Origin: Gigaspora margarita
Taxonomy: Eukaryota; Glomeromycota; Glomeromycetes; Diversisporales; Gigasporaceae
Assembly (NCBI GenBank): GCA_009809945.1
Contig: WTPW01001074.1
Location: 70,726-134,725, forward strand
Length of the DNA: 64,000 nucleotides
Direction of reading: 5' to 3'
Positions 45,942-58,724 of the stretch are shown piece by piece (positions within the stretch are counted from its first letter, which is position 1; each line of letters starts with the position of its first letter). The notes under the pieces are model-generated. The model was not told the DNA's origin, did no database searches, and saw only the letters and a list, made by a program, of their open reading frames with translations. The translations under genes and the position numbers were made by a program.

Positions 45942-47240
45942 TACCTAGAAAAAATACCAAATTCTAACAAAAAAAAAGTAAAAAGAAAAGAAAGAAAGAA
46001 GAAAAAGGTAAAAAAATGGTCTATAACAATGAATTTCACCTGTAAGAGGCTAAAATTAAAAATTATTTAATATTATACAAAAAGCATTAAGTATTATCTA
46101 TATATAAGGGAAAGTTTTCAGCAGGCGCTCTGATTGGCCTGGAAGAGGGGGGATAAAGATCTTGAGATAAGGCATAGTGATATATGAGCGATTTGACCGG
46201 TTGATAACATTGTTAAAAAACTTAAATTACTGTTTAGGCTTGATTTTCATCTGGATTATCTTTTGAGTTGATATGCAGTCAACAGATCGAAAAGATGGCT
46301 AATCAGTTATTCCAAGCCTGTATTCTAGGGTAGAGCCACTTTGACTAGCACAGACTGAACGATGCAGCATAAATAAATATCACAAGGAGGATAAACGAAA
46401 GGGCGGATGTGGCTCTCTATCACCTTCTGGGTTTGGTAACCATGAGGTAACCACCAATGCCAAGCCAATTCAAATACAGATAAGTATTAATTTGAATGAC
46501 AAGATAATCTTATGAGCATATTCCATGCTGCTAATACATTTCATTTGCCACCCAGTCCCACCCCTAAAAAAATAACAAATAAAAAAAAAAAAAAACAGAT
46601 CAAAACTCAAAACTCCGTCATGAGGCAGAAATAGTTCGAATCCTGCAATTTTTGTTGCAACTACCTATTTTCATTTGTTGGCCGGCCTGAATTACACAGG
46701 CAGAAAACCATCAGTCTTTGCTACTATGCTGCTTCTGCTGCTTATTGGATGGCCAGCGCAATCTCAATTGCTATTTTCCAGGTGCATATCCCATGTCAGT
46801 TTATTTGCACAACTGATGTATGCACTCTTTAGATAAAGAAAATTCATTTCTGGTACATTATACCAGATTCTTCCAATTGTGGCACATGCATGCAATTCTT
46901 TTTGTAAATATAAAGTGGATGTTAAAGATTTTGAGATGAGTTGTTGTGACAGATAAGCTGATAGCGGGTATATTTAAATAATAAATAATTTTTGAAAAAC
47001 GATCGTTGCTTAAACCCTTATTGTAATACGTAATACTGATACAATATGTATGTAGATTAAGATCGTTAGCATAACTATATCAATCAGGTTTTAAGTCCTG
47101 CAGTTAATTTTGAATAATTTAACAGAACATGATCATATGGGTGGCTTCGCCATCGATAATAGATTCATTTGTTTTATTCTTATTTTATTTCGGAAAGAAA
47201 AATTTTCTTAAGCTTTTCATTATTAGATGTTTTGTCTAAA
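45942..47240. other. No gene seen; more balanced composition
   Basis: Purine-rich near 45970-46010 (AAAGAAAAGAAAGAAAGAAG), then sequence with normal GC around 46100-46560. No coding frame, splice pattern or tRNA could be supported. Confidence 0.35.
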
Positions 47241-47244
47241 ATCT

Positions 47245-47368
47245 AATGCACCAATTTGGACCCTTCTGGGGCCAATGCTGGTGCATTATATTTAAAGCAT
47301 TTGCTTTTCGCCATTATGTGTTCCATCTTGAATTTAATGCACCAAATTTGGCCCTTCTGGGCCCAAAG
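47245..47368. repeat. Paired GGCCC hairpin motif
   Basis: TAATGCACCAATTTGGACCC then TTCTGGGGCCAATGCTGGTG then CATTA folds on itself (TAATGCACCA with TGGTGCATTA). A second partial copy, TAATGCACCAAATTTGGCCC then TTCTGGGCCC, lies 90 bp on. It could be a protein-binding site or a small foldback repeat. Confidence 0.45.
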
Positions 47369-49700
47369 CTATTAGTAAATGAATATAGTGCAAATTGATC
47401 TACTTGCAGATAGAATAGTAAATTTTGTATTGGTAAGAGGCTGAGTTCACGGTTCTTTCTTTTGCCTTTTGTCATATTCTTTGACGATCATTGATTATCA
47501 ATTCATCATACCGGCTGGCAAAAAATTCGAAAAGTAGAAGTATAACTATATGGGAGTGAGCATATAATATCAAAAGGACACTTTCTTTTACTAGAATTGT
47601 TCTTAAACAAATCGATTCTTTTTTCTAGGTATATATGTATATAGTATATATGTCGTCTATATATATGTTGTACCCAGATTCCAAATTCAGAATAGGGCTG
47701 CTCCAGATGAGAATTTTGTAGCAGAATTAGGACTTTAGATGACTTTAGGGTTAGGATTAGGGCTGGTATTAGAGTTAGGATTAGGCCCGATTCTGAATTG
47801 GTTTATTCTAGTGCAAACTAGATTTTTTTATACCGATCAACACTTAAGATATACACGAATTTAGTACCACTGATTTTGCTTATCATCCCAGCCTCTGATA
47901 GTCCAGTATTCAATTAAACATAAAAGTTGCGTGATGCAGTCACGTTAAACCAGAAATAGATGATAAACTGTATAAACACAAAATAATGTCTGGGCATTGT
48001 TTGAATAATTACCAGAATTATAAGAAAAGTCAAATTTAGAAATGTTGATGTAGATGAATTAGCTGACTTGGAAATTAGTAGGGCATGTGATGACTTTTAT
48101 GATCATTGGCAATTATTTTTCGGCTGAAGCCAAATACTGGCTGAAAATTATAATATCAAAAACTACATTTTTATTACCGTAAATTTGAATCTGCTATAAT
48201 AATCACATTAGGAATGGTATGGGGTAAAAATGCGGATTTCACTCTACCCTAACCCGATCTACAAAGTATACAAAAATTTGCTGATGATCATCATTATGTG
48301 TCACAAATAAGGCCCCCCAAAATTCGCTAATGATAATGTCACTGCCTCAGCATCAAATCAATCAATTAAACAATCGATTATTTTCTGCGACAGCTGCGAT
48401 CGTAATGTCAATTAATAGCGAACTTTGAGCTGGCTGCTCTGATAAGCTCATAGATATCGAATACAATTAAATTTTATAAGTAATAAGGTTTTAAATTATC
48501 TAGCTATTAAAATTTTTCTCAATCACAATATCGATACGACATGTAATGCATTCATAACATGTTTAGTTAGTGCAATTCTGAAAGACATTAATAAAAAAAA
48601 AGACATTTTTTTTTATAGTGATCGTCATGCACTTTAATCGAGACAAAAATCTGTTAAAGCATAATCAATTCTCATACAATAGATAAATATAGTACTATGT
48701 GATGCATATCGTGATGATTAAGTGCAGAAATTCATGTTTTTATTGCATTTAATGCATTGTACAATTAGCTATGAGATTTTGCAGATGGTGCATTATTAAT
48801 AATACCTAACAACCATAAATCTACTGATACATCAATACAAACATAACGCAAACTCGATGCAATTGAAGCATAACCTTGGCATTGGTTACATCTGTCACAT
48901 TAGATAGTTGAACACATTCAGCCATATTTAACATATTTAAGAATTTAAAAAGCTTAGCCAATCCAATCAGATGTGAATATGTATATGTATAGATATAACT
49001 GTAATAACATTGCAATAAGCAATAAATTCACTACACGCAGTCACAGTCAATGTTTTAAATAGGCAATTATCAACCTGAGATTGCCCATGTTTTATATATT
49101 TAGAAATCACTGCCAATTGTCCACCAAATGCAAGATTTTGTAGATGAATGTCGTTTCACATTCATATAAATCATACTCTTTGTTTTCATTAATGGAAAAC
49201 TCCTTTTCTGTTCATGGGCAAAGCAAGTATGCAATATAATTAGTGNGTGTATCGATGTAGAATGCTAAGAAATGGAGAAAGAAAAAATTTTANTATTTAA
49301 AGTAGTTAAAGTGGTGAGATCGAGCACTATAAATCAAAATATAAAATAAATGTTTTTTATCCCAAAAGAAAAGATCAACCAAATGAATTACCTAACACAT
49401 CATTAAGAGCTTATGTTTTTTTGCCAAGTATAACGAGTTTTCATTTGGTGGATCTTTATTAATGAGCAATAATTATTTTGCGACTCCAGCATTGATCACT
49501 CCAACTAAAGGTTTCTACCTATTTCAACAGTAATGTTAACGTTAAGATAGTCTACCAACCACTACTGAATTGCTATACCTGATGAACTTCATGCACCTAT
49601 GCACTTTTATATCTGATACTGCATAATCACTCAGGTCATTGTGCTGCTGGTTTGCCTATGTACATATGTACATATATAAAAATATATAATCAAGAAACCC
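47369..49700. other. No gene seen
   Basis: AT-rich with a few degenerate TTAGGG words at 47745-47790 (TTAGGGTTAGGATTAGGGCT). Ns at 49246 and 49293. Minus-strand frame 48821-49015 shows no domain. Confidence 0.35.
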
Positions 49701-50045
49701 TTAATAAGTTAAGTGTGTGATGCTGTCATATTATAACCAAAAACGTAGTTAACAATCTTTATAATGATATATACAGATATGTTATTTTATAAAATCATTA
49801 TCCAATCAATCAGAATTTTGTATACAAATGTAAGCCTTGATTTAACCATGTACTTCATTACAATATATTGCTAATGTTTTAACCTTACAACTACTAAATA
49901 GTTGCATGATATTACCTTCATGATTTTTAATATTTTACTTACTTTTTGCTCTTTAGGAATATTATACCTATGTTACAAGAAAGTACAATTCAACATACAG
50001 GTTAATATTGACAGTAATTTCATAACATATAACTACTTCAGTAAA

Positions 50046-50153
50046 TAGAAAAAACTCACAATCTGTAACTCTGGTCAAATTAGCAGATCATTTGGCAAGT
50101 TTCAAATCAGATTGCAAATTTGACCAGAGCTATGGCTCATGGGTTTTTCTATT
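50046..50153. repeat. 108-bp imperfect palindrome
   Basis: TAACTCTGGTCAAATT on the left is matched by AATTTGACCAGAGCTA on the right, extending outward to GAAAAA and TTTTTC and inward through GCAGATCATTTGGCAAGTTT. It is probably a very short foldback MITE. Confidence 0.6.
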
Positions 50154-50920
50154 ATCAAAATTCCACAAATCTACCAATATTATAATTATTTTTGTCTATA
50201 TTTTAGATAGGTAATATTTATTAATATTTACTATACACCTAATAACTATATATTATCTGAATATATTTATCTAAAACTTAACCATAGATATTTGCTATTT
50301 AATTTTATTTATTCATAATAATTGTTGAGATGATGCTGAAATCAGATGATCCTGAAATTTTAATTTATTTTGATATGAAATTTTAAGATTTTTTGAGGTG
50401 TTTTTTTTTCATTTTTGTCTTTGTGAGTTAGGGTAAAGTTTGGGTATAGATTTGATATTTAAAGAGCATATATAGATTTTAGTAGAGCTTATATTTTAAA
50501 TTGAGACCCCAAATTTCAACATCATTTGATTTCAGAACAATAATTATTGACATGTGAGTATAAAAAATCTTTATCAATTTAAGTATTCAAAGCAGACTAT
50601 CAAGTTATGAATATTTACTAACTATATTTTATTTTAGACTGTATATATAAAGAATATTAAGCTATTCAAGTTTGCAAATAGTATTTTTATTTTTTTCAGA
50701 ATTTTTTTTGAATCTGTGAGTCGATGAATAAAATATAGATCTTTATCATATATGTGAAATTTTATTTATCAATAAAAAGAAATATATGAATAATTAAAAT
50801 GAGCTCATCAAAATATGTAACTACTATATGTAATCACAGGATTCACAACAATTCAAAAACTATTGACCTAACTAAATCAAAAAGGGCTATAATGTGTAAG
50901 TGTAAAAGATATTTTTATAA
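50154..50920. other. No gene seen
   Basis: AT-rich DNA without supported features. Confidence 0.35.
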
Positions 50921-50922
50921 TA

Positions 50923-51109
50923 TAGTATACTCTTTCAAAACTGATACATATAGTGGACAGAATTTGTATCAGTTTTAAAGGTTATCAGTTTTAAAGGTTA
51001 TCAGATTTAAAAAGTTTAATTACTATGTTAGAAATGGAGATAGTAGATTAATTTTTTATCAGTTTTGACAAGCTATTAGTTTAAAAAATCAGTTTTACAG
51101 GTTATACTG
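50923..51109. mobile_element. Small TA-flanked MITE
   Basis: TA, then TAGTATACTCTTTCAAAACT on the left; AGTTTTACAGGTTATACTG, then TA on the right. Inside, TTATCAGTTTTAAAGG is repeated in tandem. It is pogo/mariner-like by its ends. Confidence 0.55.
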
Positions 51110-52270
51110 TATAGTTATTTAAAATAAGATATCCAAGTTATAAATATTTATTATAATTATATAATTTATCCATAATGATTTAGTGCATATGCATAAAGAA
51201 CATTATTAATTTAAGTATTAAAAATAAGCTAGCTATTTAATCCATGAATATAAATATTTATTATTTATTTATTTACAATAATTTAGTTTGTGAGCATTAA
51301 TTTAAATATTTAAAATAAGTTACTTATGTTTATGAATATTTACACTCAAGAATTTAATGATATTTGGCATTAGAAATAATCAAATAAATATTTGCTATAT
51401 AATACTTATATAATTTTATTTATAGTATTCATGTTAATATAAGTATAAAAAATATTTGCTTTTAAATTAAAGTTTGGATAAAAACTAATATTAAAATGCA
51501 ATTCAACTAATGATTATATTAAATTCTAATTTCTAAAAGTGTGCACATTATAATAAATACTATATTTCATTGTATAAACTACTCAGATAATAGTAGATAC
51601 CAGTGATAGTAGACCTGGTTTGACACTTTGGTTTGATTTGAGGTAAAAAGTAAGAGACCTGGGTCTATAATATAATATATATTATATGAAATATAAGATG
51701 TTTTTAAGCTTTACATATATTTTCATATACATAGGCTCTCCTAGAAATGGATTCTCTCTCAAAGCCAAATATGTTTTTTAATGGGNTTAAAATAANAANC
51801 TCTAGNTGATTTATGCAGTAAATATAGTATATTTNANNAAANNNNGNNNNNNNNNNNNNNNCAACCATGATATTTAAATANATAAATNNAAATGAAGAGG
51901 ATCTCAACTACCCTATAACACTGCATAAATTACCTGTGTTCTTATTCAAGAACTCCATTTTTTGAATTAAATAGTATCTCAGAAATTTTGTGAGAAACAA
52001 ATATAAAAGTAATAATTGCTTATAGCTATACTCCTGGGTACTATTCGAGTACTATTATTAGGTGTACTCTTTAAAATTTTTTGAAAAATAAATTTATCTT
52101 TTAAATTCAAGACATTAAAAATTTTACAAAATCCCGTGCTGAAGGCATGGGTTCTTCGCTAGTATTTATATAAAAGAAAAACCCTTTAGGAAAAACAAAA
52201 TTAAATATATAGGCTAAAACTAAATTATAAAACAAAATTTCATTTCTTCTCTGGTATACACAATATTCTA
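51110..52270. other. No gene seen; assembly gap
   Basis: AT-rich. Ns cluster at about 51784-51894, including a run of about 16, so unread sequence is likely missing. Confidence 0.4.
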
Positions 52271-52279
52271 TTAAATCTG

Positions 52280-52620
52280 ACTGGCCCTAAGCTATACATG
52301 TGATATTTCTTGGTTACCTTGACAGGTCCGTGGTTCAGCTAAGGCAACAATTCAATATAGTAGCTGCATTTCCAATTTGGAAAGTAAATATTGCCAATCT
52401 TTTGGAAAGGGTAAGCCAAATCACCCACTTTGTTAAAATTTTGTGAAAGCCAAAAGACGAAGAAAACACTAAGTGGCCCAACTTGTTTTGTGGACTTAAA
52501 ACCATATAAGATTTGTAGCTTATAGAAAATTAAATAGTTTCCACTAAGTATCAAACTAATATTTGAACTAAGTGACAAAGACTTCTAGTTATGCCATAAC
52601 CAACTACTGTTTGATAGTTT
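52280..52620 (-). mobile_element. LINE 5'-region fragment, minus strand
   Basis: The minus strand carries TCACAAAATTTTAACAAAGT then GGGTGATTTGGCTTACCC and GATTGGCAATATTTACTT. These match the order of blocks in the LINE-derived element near 23850-23920 (CAAAATTTTGCCAAAAAGTG, GGCTTACCCC, GATCGGCAGTGTTTACTT). The match ends outside this interval. No coding or 3' end is present. Confidence 0.55.
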
Positions 52621-52860
52621 TTGTATTTTACTCCAGGGAGCCCTCACCAATAGCTTCTTTTTCAACTCCCTTTCAGTCATTCTAAAGAGAACTCTTATTT
52701 TCAAATACTCTAAAAGAAGGTTTGTATTGAAAAGTTGCATAATATCTATAGATTTTCTATAGTTTGGCTTTTTGAAAAAGTTGGTCCAAATCATCAGATA
52801 GAGTTGCTGATTGTTTATTTATAATATATTATGTATATAATTTAAACAATTATCTTTTAT

Positions 52861-53174
52861 CACTAGTGCGATGCATCACTACCCCCTGATCAACCAATCA
52901 TTTTGTTTGTTTTGATTTTACATTAATCAAAACAAAACAAATAGCAGCCAGGTTAAGATAGAGGTAGGGTTTGGTTGTGAGCATAGTTAAATAACTTTAT
53001 AACTCAAAATTTTGCAAAGAATTTATTTTGTTAAGAAAAAATTGTAGTTTCATAGTCAAAATTTTAAGTTAGAAGCGATTTTTTAAAAAATTGTTGTTTC
53101 GCTTCGATTTCACATTACACCTGATCCTGCATCCCAATTGTTCGATCAGAGGGTGGTGATGCATTGCACTGGTG
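52861..53174. mobile_element. TIR element, 314 bp
   Basis: CACTAGTGCGATGCATCACT then ACCCCCTGATC on the left pairs with GATCAGAGGGTGGTGATGCA then TTGCACTGGTG on the right, about 32 bp. The middle has GTTTGTTTTGATTTTACATT. No target duplication is clear. The ACTAAAATGCACCACTGG end of the element at 57184 contains similar words. Confidence 0.7.
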
Positions 53175-53310
53175 ATGAATAATAACTCTCTATAATTTAT
53201 ATATTTTTAATAGTTATGTTAAATAAATTGATAATGCAAATAGTTGTCCTAAAAAATGTTGCATTTTGTATAATCTGAGTCAATCTGATCCAAATAACTT
53301 TGCAAAATCA

Positions 53311-53585
53311 GATTTCTAAAGTGGTTCAAAATCACATGATATTTGACCCAATCAAATTATCAAATTTTGATCTTTGGTGAAGCAAACATGAAAGAAAACA
53401 AAAATCTTGAAAAATACAAAAAAAAGCAGTCTTAACCTACCTCGATGTTTTAATTAAAAATGCTGAGAAGACAATTTTGTTATATATTACACCCTAAAAT
53501 CTATTTAACTCTAACCTAAAATAACTCTAACCCTAAAGTTAATTCAATAAAATATAAAAACTTGCTCTGCTTTAGATATTTTCTG
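53311..53585. mobile_element. Diverged copy of the MULE-like MITE
   Basis: Same order of blocks as 26595-26877: TCTAAAGTGG, AATCAAATTATCAAATTTTG, GTGAAGCAAACA, CTTAACCTACCTCGATGTTT, CTCTGCTTTAGATAT. No flanking duplication was recognised, so it is an older copy. Confidence 0.6.
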
Positions 53586-53589
53586 AAAT

Positions 53590-55110
53590 CACCAAATTTT
53601 AAAAATTTTACCAATAAACCTGCTAAGGAGAGTGACAAAAATCAGATGATTTTTTAGGATGGAAGGAAGGGGGTAAAAAATGTTGAAATTATATATAGGA
53701 ACCTGACCAAATCTATATTATAGAGGGGGGGAGGAGGTAGGCCTCTAATAAAAAATAATCAGATGATTAATGATACTGCCCTAACTGATGTACTAAGTAA
53801 AATTGCTTGGATTGTAATTTTGCTATAATATTAGTTTGCAGTACTAAGTTAGTATTAATGCTCTGCAGATTTGATTTGAGGTCCAAATTTGAATCATCAG
53901 ATCAGCTCAGAGTACACAAAATGCTAAATTTTTGGACACCGCTAACTTACTATATATAATGTAAATGCAAATAATAGTATGTAGTCATGTGATCAGATAT
54001 GATAGAGTTGCCTATGTTAACATACATATATGTAAGATTTTTTATTATAAACAATAAAGGCTTTGATTGCACAAATTAGCCAAGTAAAAACAAAAGTAAT
54101 GCAGTAAAATTGTTTCAATAATTGCTGTAACTAATTATAGCATATTCTTTAGATTGTTATGGCTTAAGCCATAAGATCATTGGGACACCATTGGGCTGAT
54201 GATATGAGCTGACCTGATTAAACAAAAAAGTAATAAAAGTATAAAGAAACAATGTTACCTTTAGAACCATCTAATTCTAGTCCTAAGCTAACTCATCTTG
54301 ATAATATTTAATTTATTTATTGTTAACAATCTACAAATATACATGCTATATAACCTTGAACAACAAATCTCAATAAATCAAATAAGCCACTATAATGAAT
54401 TTTTTAGCTAAAATTATATATTCATTATAGAAGGTACTCAATATATTGAACCAAATACCCCAACTCTAGTACTTTATTATATTGAGGTTCTATTATCTAT
54501 TCTAAACTCTATCTACTAAAAAAAATTCTCAATGCAATAGCAAAACCATAAATTTAACCATGAAAGCCAAAAATTGCTAAGAACAACAATGTCACTACTA
54601 TAATAATTAATAAAACTTTCCTATAGAGGCCAAGCAAGTCTTAGCATGGCATATTACTAATAGTACAACAAAGTGCCAAAACATCAAAATTACATTAATG
54701 GTACCAACAACACAACACCACATCAATAATGTAAAAACTACAACACCAAAATCAATTGCTAGAAATAATACCAAAGGCAATGATGTGAACAATGAATTAC
54801 CTGCACACAACACTATTAATTATTTCAAAATTATTGCACAATAGCTACTGTAATGATGACAAACACCAAGAACTATAATGCTAAGAACAATGACACTATG
54901 TACAATGATACCAGGAATGGTGACACTAATGATAAAATTACTTACAGCTTAAAAGAAAAATATTTTAGTATGATAGTACATAAAAAGCACTGATTATTAA
55001 TCACCTGATCATTTGTTTACTGTTTATATATTCTGTAATCAGGGTGTGCAGAGCTTTTTTTGTTAAAAAAAGTATAGTGTTATAGTATTATATAACACAA
55101 ATGCTATAGC
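53590..55110. other. No gene seen
   Basis: AT-rich. Around 54590-54960 the plus strand is C/A-rich with loose repeats of AATGACACTA and AACACCA words. A GGGGGGGAGGAGG run lies near 53725. Confidence 0.4.
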
Positions 55111-55370
55111 ACTATAATAATATTCCATTTAAGAAAAAGATTCTTAATTTTCAAATTTTTGATCAAAAATTCAAAATTAAACATCTTTTTCTTAAATTTA
55201 AAATTATAAAGTAAAGTATATTGATATGATATATTTTGTGCATAGAACAAGTTTACTTATAGCTGTTTGAGAATTATAATATTTTTTATAATTTTATTAA
55301 TTGATGATCTGGATAAGATTGACACTATTACTATATTGGAACAATAGTAAATTTTGGGGATAAGTACAAT

Positions 55371-55666
55371 AGGATCCCAGACATCTCTCATATAGGTCAT
55401 AACTGGATTTTGGCCAATTTTGATCTAATTTGCTGAAAATGACAAAATCTATTTACTTTAATAACTTCTAATTCAGTGATCTGAATTGAATAAACTTTTT
55501 TTTGTTAGATGCGTCTTACTGAGAGCTTCATTTTAAAAAAAGTTCATTCAAATTGGACTACTGGATGCCAAGATAATTGCCAAAAACTGTTTTTTGCTTC
55601 TCAAATTTTAGGTATTTTTGCTAAAAAATTTCAAGTATGACCTCTATACTAGATGTCCGGGGTCCT
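55371..55666. mobile_element. hAT-like MITE, family C, second copy
   Basis: A 296-bp element, reverse orientation to 30624-30920, with ends AGGATCCCAGACATCT and AGATGTCCGGGGTCCT. An exact 8-bp duplication AGTACAAT flanks it (55363-55370, 55667-55674). Confidence 0.85.
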
Positions 55667-55689
55667 AGTACAATATAAACTTTTATTAT

Positions 55690-56112
55690 ATGCTAGAATC
55701 TGATATCAGTCCAATGAAAAGTATTTTTTATTAAGTTAATAGCTCATGTCAACTAATTGAAAGTTGTAGAGCTCACTGATATGTATCTAATAGTAGTTAG
55801 AACATTCAAATTGGCTCAGTGTATGCTAAAATAGCACTAAAAAATGATTCTAGTTTGTTTATATAGAATTTTATATAGTCAGCCAATCATTTTTTAGTGA
55901 TATTTCAGCATATACTGGGCTGATTTGAATGATTTAACTACTATTAAATGCGTCTCAGTGAGCTCTACAACTTTCAATTAGTTGACATGAGCTATTAACT
56001 TAATAAAAAAATATTTTTCATTGGACCAACATCAGATTCCAGTATATTATGAAAATCATAGTAATTTTGCCCCCAAATTCTAATATAAAAATAGTGCTGA
56101 TCTTATCCAGAT
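55690..56112. mobile_element. Hairpin related to family A
   Basis: GTTAATAGCTCATGTCAACT and its complement AGTTGACATGAGCTATTAAC define arms centred near 55866, with TTTATATAGTCAGCCAATCA and TTGGCTCAGT words shared with 4254-4911. The outer arm TGATCTGGATAAGAT (55302) pairs with ATCTTATCCAGATCA (56100), so this hairpin and the family C MITE share one larger element. Confidence 0.65.
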
Positions 56113-56499
56113 CAGTAATTAATAAAATTATAAAAAATAGGATTAATTGGTAACTATAGTTAACAGATAAATTTTATAACTATAAATAATATTACCAGAT
56201 AATACATGATCAACAATATGTAAAATCATGTGATCAATGATCATAGTGAAGTATAATTAAAGGTAGTGTTAGTGTAAAACTAGGGGTTAGAAAAGGCATA
56301 GTTTTAATAAAATTTTATAATAAATAATTTTGTTAAAACCTGAAAGATAGTTTTCTATATGAAATTTTGAAATAGAAGCAATTTTTGGCAAAAAGAACTT
56401 TTGTTTTGACTCTTTCCAAATGTGTAAAGTTTATACATAATCTTCAAATTTGATTAGTCTAATTTGATATGGTTACTGTAACCACAGTTACAAACTAAT

Positions 56500-56860
56500 T
56501 AATTCTAAAAATATTAATATTTTCAAATTTTTACTAAGTAAATCTCTTTTCAATCTCTAATTAAAGTTGTAGAAGAGTCTTACAATAAAATTAGCAGTTT
56601 AAGTGTTAAAATTGGCCTAGTGGATCATGAAATATAAGTATCTTAATTATTATAGCTATTTGTTTTCTTCTTTGTTTATATAAAGAAGAAAATATATAGT
56701 TATAAATACTAAATTACTTATATTTTGTGATCTACTAGATTGATTTTAACTTCTATTTACTATTTTGCTTGCAAGATACTCCTCTACAACTTTTCTTAGA
56801 AGTTGAAAAAAGCTTTATTTAGTAATAAAAAAGTTTTTTTGAAAAACACCAAATTCAGAA
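56500..56860. mobile_element. Single hairpin related to 5971-6814
   Basis: TACTAAGTAAATCTCTTTTC...TGTTTTCTTCTTTGTTTATA, then the return arm TAAAGAAGAAAATATATAGT...AGAAGTTGAAAAAAGCTTTA. It is the same layout as one half of the double hairpin at 5971-6814, but more diverged. Confidence 0.6.
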
Positions 56861-56929
56861 ATTCTAAAGACAATAAAAAAATATTTAGTAAAAATATCTT
56901 TACTATTTACTATATTTTGCCACTAAAGC

Positions 56930-57119
56930 CTGAACATGTTCATGAACCTTGAACTGAGCCTGAACTAAACTTATTTTAAGTTCAGGTTTTCTGGTTCATG
57001 TTTATAAATTTTAAGTTCAAGTTCAGGTTCAAAAATTTTTCAAGTTCAAGTTCAGGTTCAGGTTTATTGAACCTGAGTCTAAACTTTTATTGAACTGAAC
57101 TGAACCTCAAAACCCTATT
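56930..57119. repeat. Self-complementary AAGTTCAGGTTC word repeat
   Basis: Almost wholly composed of TTCAGGTTCA/TGAACCTGAA-type words in both directions, ending AACCTCAAAACCCTA. By style it belongs with the TTTGAAT- and TTTGAGT-word hAT-like MITEs, though its left TAGGGTT end is not visible. Confidence 0.5.
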
Positions 57120-57616
57120 AGCAGGTGGGTTTCTTTGGTTAGTAGTGAGAAATTATGAATTAATATGTTTTTGATTTATTTTTACAAGTTTACTAAAATG
57201 CACCACTGGTGTTCAACACCAGTATGTGGTGTAATATGAAGATCAATATAAAAAAATAAACAAAAAAAATAAACAAAAATTGAATTTAATTAATATTAAG
57301 TTAGAATTAATAGTTAGAGGATAGGGTGAGGTAGGGTTCCGAAGTTTGATCCGGGTTTGATTTGAGTTTGATCAAACCCCAAATCAAACCAAACTCAAAC
57401 TATAAATTTTATAAAGTTTGAAATCAAATCAAACTCAAATAAAAAATTATCAAACTCAAACCAAACCCAAATTTCATTCAAGGTTTGATTTGAGTTTGAT
57501 TTGAAGTTTGCAAACTAGTTTGAGTTTGACTAATATAAATATATTTTTAAATTTTAAACAAGTTTCTTAATTCTTACTTTATATTTAAGTAAACTTGTTT
57601 AAAATATAAAAATATA

Positions 57617-58163
57617 CCATATGTTTCCGAAAATAAGCTACCTTTTTTGGACGATTTTGGACACTAAAAATCTGGAATATTTTCAGATATAATTAATTTT
57701 TGGTCAGTCGCCAATAGTTGTTACATAGTAAAGTCTAAATTTTACTATGTTAATTAATTATTAGCGCTTAAGTAGCTTGTTTGGAAGACTCAACTACACA
57801 TATACTGAAAGTTTCATCAAAATATGAGTACATTTTATTATTTGACTTTTAATTTTTACGTTCAACGAATATATTTTGTTAATAAAATTTTAATCTCTTC
57901 GTTGGAAGTAAAAATTAAAAACCAATTAATAAAAAGTTCTCCAATTTTGTTGTAAATTTCAGAGAATACTTATTTTGATCTTCTAAATAAGTTTACTTAA
58001 GCGACTTTTATCGATTTACTTAGTAAAGTTTGAACCTTACTATATAGCAACTTTCATCGATCGTGGGTAGCTAATTTTCGTGTCAAAGATATTTTTGAGT
58101 TTTTTGACCAATAGAAAGGGTAGTTTATTTTTGGAAGTGGCTTATTTTTTTGGCAATATACAG
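57617..58163. mobile_element. Family B MITE (547 bp) nested
   Basis: Ends CCATATGTTTCCGAAAATAA and TTATTTTTTTGGCAATATAC then AG, flanked by TA. The body has TTTGACTTTTAATTTTTACG and the return arm CTTCGTTGGAAGTAAAAATT. Confidence 0.8.
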
Positions 58164-58174
58164 TATTTATATTA

Positions 58175-58724
58175 CTGTATGCTTCTGAAAATAAGCTACC
58201 TTTTTTGGACGATTTTGGATGCAAAAAATCTGGGGTTGCTTATCTTTGGATAAAATTGATTTTTGGTCAATCGCCACTAGTAGCTACATAGTTAAGTCTA
58301 AATTCTACTATATAGATCCATTATTTGCGCTTAAGTAAACTTATTTGGAAGACCAAACTACATCTATCCTGAAAGATTCATCAAAATATGAGTACTTTTT
58401 ATTATTTGACTTTTAATTTTTACATTTAATGAATATATTTTGTTATTAAAATTTTAATCTCTTCGTTGAACGTAAATATTAAATTCCAATTAATAAAATT
58501 TCCTCGATTTCGTTGTAAATTTTAGGGTATACGTATTTTGGTCTGCTGAATAAGTTTACTTAAGCGATTTAATCGATTTGCTTAGTAAAATTTGGACTTT
58601 ACTATATAGGAACTTTCATCAATCGTGTTAGCTTATTTTTGGATCAAAGATGTTTTTGTATTTCTTGACCAAAAGAGAGAGGGTAGTTTATTTTTGGAGG
58701 TAGCTTATTTTTGGCAATATACAG
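58175..58724. mobile_element. Family B MITE (550 bp) nested, second copy
   Basis: Ends CTGTATGCTTCTGAAAATAA and TTATTTTTGGCAATATACAG, flanked by TA. It is in the same orientation as the copy 11 bp away and similar throughout, so the two arose by insertion of one next to the other or by a local duplication. Confidence 0.8.

Noticed and set aside
46610..46660. tRNA B-box-like AGTTCGAATCCTGC
   Set aside because: No A box at a suitable distance and no stem pairing.
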